The notes under the pieces: model-generated
Database searches by the model: none
Seen by the model: only the letters and a program-made list of their open reading frames with translations
Told to the model about the DNA's origin: nothing
Assembly (NCBI GenBank): GCA_036852015.1
Contig: JAANDG010000164.1
Location: 62,001 to 126,000, forward strand
DNA length: 64,000 nucleotides
Origin: Pelodera strongyloides
Lineage: Eukaryota; Nematoda; Chromadorea; Rhabditida; Rhabditidae
Reading direction: 5' to 3'
Position numbers and translations under genes: made by a program
In this document: piece by piece, positions 59,789-64,000 of the stretch
How the letters are laid out: the number at the start of each line of letters is the position of its first letter
Numbering within the stretch: the stretch's first letter is position 1

Positions 59789-62700
59789 ATGTTCGTTTGG
59801 TGCCTTGGTAGTTTGGCACTGTTCGCGGTCGCGGTTACGGCAGCGGAAAACAAAACCGACAACTCTGCGGAATGTTACCCTGGGTTTACCAACGTGAAGG
59901 GATCGTGTTATAGGGCAAGTATATATGGAGAATGCCAGAGATAGAGAGAAATAAAGAAGAAGAGAGTGTGAGAGAGACAGAGGAGAGATGGAGAGCAGTT
60001 GTTTCGAACTGATTACAACAACTTTATTCTAGATTGAACCAGTGTACGGTACTTTCCACAATGCAAGGACTCTCTGCTCGACATGGGGCGCGGACCTGGC
60101 TCAAGTTCGCTGCCAAGCTGAAAACGATGGAATTATTGGTAAGTTGGAAATGAACTCGAAGCCGGATTGTGGCCAACTGAATTCTTACGTATTTATGCTA
60201 ATTTGCTCAAATTTAGCTCCATTTTTTTCATGCTAATTTATTTCCATTTGCATAAGCTGCATAAGAAGGTTGGTCTACTCGATGTGTTTCAAAAACAGGC
60301 CGGTATTTCGCTTTAATAGATATGTGGCGCTCGGAGATCTCTTACTTGTAATAGATTCTGATTTATTTACCACGAGAAAAGGTCTTTGGCGAGACAGCGG
60401 ACGTTTTCCGTAATTTCCGTGAAAACTGCACATTAAAGGGTCAGGCCCATTTCAAATGACCCCTATTTTTGATGATTCCATCTGATTCTCCATGTCAAAT
60501 ATAGTAGGATGCAATAATTTTCTAATTTTCAAGCGCAAAAATCACTCATTATTCAGCAATTTAACGTGAGCAGTCATACCCAACTATCTATCGCAGTTGG
60601 CACGCCCATTCGCGCTGATTCGCCGATATCGCAATTGCCACGCCCAATAGAGCATATTGCCCAATTAGCGCGAAGGGGCGTGACAAATGCGGTAAATAGT
60701 TGGGTATGACTGGCAGGGGTAAATTGCTGAATACTGCGTGAATTTTGCGCTTGAAAATTAGAAAAATATTGCATCCTACTATATTTGACATGGAGAATCA
60801 GATGGAATCATCAAAAATAGGGGTCATTTGAAATGGGCCTGACCCTTTAAAGCGAAATGCTAGCCCCTTTTAAAAATTTGCATATGATAAGCAAATCCTA
60901 TGCTAATTTTGTACGATTGCCGTGGACGATCGTACAAAATGAGCATAAGATACATAGGATTTGCTTATCATATGCAAATTTTCCAAAGGAGCTAGCATTT
61001 CGCTTTAACTTCTAAAGATCGCCCTACGATTTCCCATAGACAAACATGATTATCGTAAAATTTAAAGTAGACTTTACTTTCGACATGGCGCTATTCTACA
61101 CGCAAGCCAGGACAATGCCTTGAAAAAAATAAAGAAAGAAAGAAAAATAAAACGGTATTGCTAATATTTTTGATAGTGCCTTTTCAGAGTCATACAAACT
61201 GCGACAGGGTCCCCTTGATGAAAGCAGGGCAAGGGCCAAGAAACTCTTCAAAATGAAGGATCATCAGACGGTGTGCACATAAGTCTCTTGCTCACACGCT
61301 GAGGAAAAGTGGCGTGCAAGCGTGGCGTGGCGCCGCATGCGCACCGTAAATGTGCCGCTTGCACGCCAAGTTTTACGAGGGTTCAACAAAGCCCGATCAC
61401 TTTTATAATAAGGTTTATAATAGGCATATCAAGTTTGTATGCTAACATGTTTGATGTTTGATTGCAAGTCGTGATGGCCCATACTTTTCTTACGGTCTCT
61501 AAAAAATTTTTTCGGCAAAAAAAAAATTTTCTTGTCTAATAGATCTATTATCAGTTTACTGTTCAGTCCAAAGTTTTTCACTTTAGCCTTACAACTGGTT
61601 GATTTGCTTTCTTTCAGTACATGTTCATTGGACTGAGGAACGCTGTGGGTGGTAACAAGGCGTCTGGTGAATGGATTCTGAAGAATGGTAACACTGCCTA
61701 CCGCAACTGGGACAAGAACTTCCCGGACAGTTCTGCCAGTGATCAAATCGCAGCGGTAAGAAACATATTATATTGATTGGAGGCGAATTGAGCTCATTTA
61801 AGTTTAATTCAGGGTAGGAGAATTTCCCAGCAAACGAAACTAAAACGAAAGCACTCCGGGTGTGCCTTCCCAACTAGTAATCCAGTCCAGAGTGTGCGGC
61901 ACACCCGCTGCGAGTAAGCTATGCATATGTCAGAGGCCATATCCACCACTTACAATCATTTTCCCGAGGTGAAACTTCTGTCTCACGATGCGACTATCTC
62001 TTTGAATGCTATTCTCTGTATCCAGAGAATGTTTCCCCGAGGGAACCGAGGGAATCGGAGTGATGTATTCGATCTCAGTAGAGTGAGGACATGAGAAAAG
62101 CCTACACATTTACACAGTATACTCCAGATGAACCCCGAAAATGGAAAATGGGACGATTTCGGTTCCACTGAAGCCGGATGGGCGGCCGTTTGCGAACAGA
62201 TTGTTGTAAGTTTTTGGTTTTGTTTTGATTCTACAATTTAGAAGCTCTGTTCGTTAGTATTGCCTTGAGATACTATGCAGGTTTTCTATGTTTGGGATCC
62301 CTTACCTCAATGGAACAGTCTCACTTTCTACGACTATTGCACATTGATACCTAATTGTGGAATAATTATAATTTCACCAGTAATAAATACATATACTTAT
62401 TTAGCCTTCAACCGGAAAGGGATGTCCATAAGTTATCTAGTAAGTCGACTTCATGGTAATATAGTAATGTCATGGGAAACCAAAAACCCCGATTTCGACC
62501 CGATTAAATCCCTCAAAAAATCGGGCCGTGAGCGGTGCGAAATCGGGGTTTTGGGAAAAAATCGGGGCGAAATCGGGGGTTTTCGACAAATAATCGGGGC
62601 GAAATCGGGCCTTGTTCCCAATGCCCCGATCATTTGTGATCGGGGCGAAATCGGGACGTGATCGGGTTTTTTGGGGTGTTTTTTGAAAGAATCGGGGCGA

Positions 62701-63011
62701 AATCGGGGTTTTTGAAAATAATCGGGGCAAAATCGCGGGTTTCACTTTCCTGTGGTTCTGAACTTCAACCTTCCGTGATTTGAGACCAATTGTATTAGAA
62801 TAAATAAATATATAAATAAATAAATAAACCTCAGTCGGGGAGGAGCCCGTAACGTAAGGGTACTTCATCCGACTGCTCATATATAAAGAAAACAACTTTT
62901 CAGGAGGAAGCGTCTGGTCTGGCCATGCATCAACTTGCATTTTATTTAATAAAAGATTTTGTTTTTGTGAGTGATATTCAATTTTTTTTCTCGATCGTAC
63001 GACTCTTTTGA
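59789..63011 (+). CDS. Secreted C-type-lectin-like protein (CTL-C)
   Basis: Exons 59789-59914, 60033-60138, 61188-61270, 61618-61755, 62128-62205 and a last exon from 62904, phases 0,1,0,0,0. Signal peptide is about residues 1-19, then ECYPGFTNVKGSCYR. Exon 2 reads IEPVYGTFHNARTLC and AQVRCQAENDG, exon 4 YMFIGLRNAVGG and AYRNWDKNFPDSS (the EPN position is lost), exon 5 NGKWDDFGSTEAGWAAVCEQ. The first intron starts with GC rather than GT. The last exon read in phase (EEASGLAMHQLAF...) lacks the terminal cysteine of its sisters and runs through an AATAAA at 62,948 to TGA at 63,009. Other frames of this exon do contain a cysteine, so the end of the protein is uncertain. The start ATG directly follows TTTTCAG. 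Confidence 0.85.
60150..60316. mobile_element. Palindromic MITE, TTTAAAGCGAAAT class, in CTL-C intron 2
   Basis: Right end GGCCGGTATTTCGCTTTAA intact, left end decayed to CTCGAAGCCGGATTGTGG. It begins about ten bases after exon 2. Confidence 0.8.
60433..60850. mobile_element. TTAA-bounded palindromic element, 418 bp
   Basis: Begins TTAAAGGGTCAGGCCCATTT and ends AAATGGGCCTGACCCTTTAA. Long arms include ATTCTCCATGTCAAATATAG and its inverse. Complete relative of the truncated copy at 38,633. Confidence 0.95.
60846..61009. mobile_element. Near-perfect hairpin, second copy, joined to the preceding element
   Basis: TTTAAAGCGAAATGCTAGCC to GGAGCTAGCATTTCGCTTTAA, arms as in 43,308-43,479. Its left TTTAA is the same TTTAA that ends the element at 60,433-60,850. 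Confidence 0.93.
61930..62080. mobile_element. Relative of the GAGGCCATATTCACC family
   Basis: AGAGGCCATATCCACCACTTA on the left and GAATCGGAGTGATGTATTC on the right, with GTTTCCCCGAGGGAACCGAG inside. It is more diverged than the copies at 47,168 and 51,148. Confidence 0.5.
62445..62757. mobile_element. Expanded ATCGGGGCGAAATCGGGG element
   Basis: Ends GGGAAACCAAAAACCCCGAT on the left and GTTTCACTTTCCTGTG on the right, the inverse arrangement of 59,450-59,502. In between, the core ATCGGGGCGAAATCGGGG recurs about seven times at 30-45 bp spacing with T-rich spacers. It lies in the last intron of CTL-C. Confidence 0.85.
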
Positions 63012-63339
63012 CGCAAACATGCATTAATATAAAAGAGTAACTGTAGCGTAATTTGCATACCGACGTGCGTTACGGAAATGCAAATTTTCGACAATATTTC
63101 CGCGTGTTCGGGTATTAAAATAGTTTCGCAGCTCAATATCGAAGTATGCACATGCAATTGTTTCCTATTATGTGAATTTCTTATGATACTTTTGAAACGT
63201 TGTATATAAGTATGCCCATGCTAAACCAATCATATTTCCATGTAAGTCGCATCAGGCGGCGTGAGCCGACTGGTGCACTATAAATGTCAATGAATGCTTT
63301 AGGGAAAGGTGAAACCGGTTGTATATTGAGCTGCTACAT

Positions 63340-63540
63340 AGGAAATGGGTGAAGTCCATTTGATGGTCAACTCGTGACCAAGTTTCATCGATGACGGTCA
63401 TCAGATGGCGCAAAATGGTCACGAACCAGCCACGAACCAGTCACCAGACGTTTTTTTTTGGTAAAAACCATTTGGTGATGGGCCAACGACGGTTGTTCTG
63501 TGCTTTCGGTAATTATTTCGCTTTCCTGTGTACATGAAAA
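63340..63540. mobile_element. Element of the GGTCACGAA family
   Basis: Contains CAACTCGTGACCAAGTTTCA, GGTCACGAACCAGCCACGAA and GGTAATTATTTCGCTTTCCTGTG; see also 58,700-58,920. Confidence 0.7.
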
Positions 63541-63550
63541 TGATGGGTTT

Positions 63551-63640
63551 TGCAAGTATGCCCGATTTCCTTGCAAGCATCGGAAAATTTACCGTATCTT
63601 GGCACTACACGAGAATATCTACAGGCAGTTTTTACGACCG
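63551..63640. repeat. Inverse copy of the 42,583 repeat
   Basis: TTGGCACTACACGAGAATAT and CTACAGGCAGTTTTTAC are the complement of the sequence at 42,583-42,620. Confidence 0.75.
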
Positions 63641-63677
63641 ATCGCCACCGGATCATTTGTTCAACAAAAAATGTCTT

Positions 63678-63998
63678 TGATGGGGTTTCCATGTTTGCGA
63701 TTCGCACCTGCGAAAATGACAAACCGCTGTCCATGTTCAAGTCATTTTACATGCACGTCAACTGCCTACCGTAACCCATGCGAATCGCACGTTTGACATA
63801 GTCCTGCAGCGAAAATTCCCCAAACCCGTGCTATTTGAAAAAATCCGTACTGTATTTGAAATAGATCCATACTATCTTGAAATAGATCCATACTAGATCT
63901 AAAATCGCTGCGGGACCTTGTCATTTACACCTTCTCGAACATGGACAGGCGTTTGTCATTTTCGCCTGTGCGAATCGCATACATGGAAACCCCATTAT
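63678..63998. mobile_element. Inverted-repeat element at the window edge
   Basis: Left ATGGGGTTTCCATGTTTGCG, then TCGCACCTGCGAAAATGAC, pairs with the right GTCATTTTCGCCTGTGCGAA and CATGGAAACCCCATTATGG. Length about 320 bp. The centre repeats GAAATAGATCCATACTA. Confidence 0.8.
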
Positions 63999-64000
63999 GG

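Noticed and set aside
1..64000. Bacterial-type features: operons with Shine-Dalgarno sites, CRISPR arrays, insertion sequences
   Set aside because: Dense spliceosomal introns show the window is eukaryotic. No regularly spaced repeat-spacer array with unique spacers was seen; the regular arrays are micro- and minisatellites.

Overview
The window is eukaryotic nuclear DNA, most likely from a nematode. It is AT-rich, with short introns (many under 250 bp), GT-AG boundaries and acceptors ending TTTCAG or TTTAG. Several start codons sit 0-6 bases after an acceptor-like site, as expected for spliced-leader addition. It carries a pepsin-inhibitor-3-like gene, a family known from nematodes, and a cluster of small secreted C-type-lectin-like (CTL) genes. 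The intron density (62 exons for about 2,180 codons in one gene) argues against Caenorhabditis. I cannot name the species. All exon models were read by eye from frame, splice sites and phase; no search was run.

Layout. 1-21,501 (+): the 3' two-thirds of a furry (FRY / SAX-2) orthologue, entering from the left edge, with poly(A) signal at 22,002. 22,550-25,285: a diverged tandem duplication with different insertions in each copy. 25,878-27,716 (+): secreted pepsin-inhibitor-3-like protein. About 29,600-31,843 (+): small cysteine-containing protein of unknown function. 32,780-33,816 (-): interior exons of a CTL gene (here CTL-D). 34,304-34,867 (+): 3' exons of a possible SH2-like gene, followed within about 110 bp by CTL-A, 34,976-37,171 (+). 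41,159-46,582 (+): unrecognised, probably helical protein with large transposon-filled introns. 47,911-48,370 (+) and 51,547-51,974 (-): two unrecognised gene fragments. 54,547-56,982 (+): CTL-B. 59,789-about 63,011 (+): CTL-C.

Between and inside the genes the sequence is dominated by small non-autonomous elements. These include several palindromic families bounded by TTAA, about seven tRNA-like or SINE sequences, a roughly 800 bp foldback, and many micro- and minisatellites. No transposase or reverse transcriptase coding sequence was found. The lectin cluster shares intron positions and phases (0,1,0,0,0), so it arose by duplication. The clearest unexplained signal is a set of TTAA-bounded palindromes with unrelated interiors but a common terminus (TTAAAGGGNNNGGCYCAY), plus a second class ending in TTTAAAGCGAAAT.
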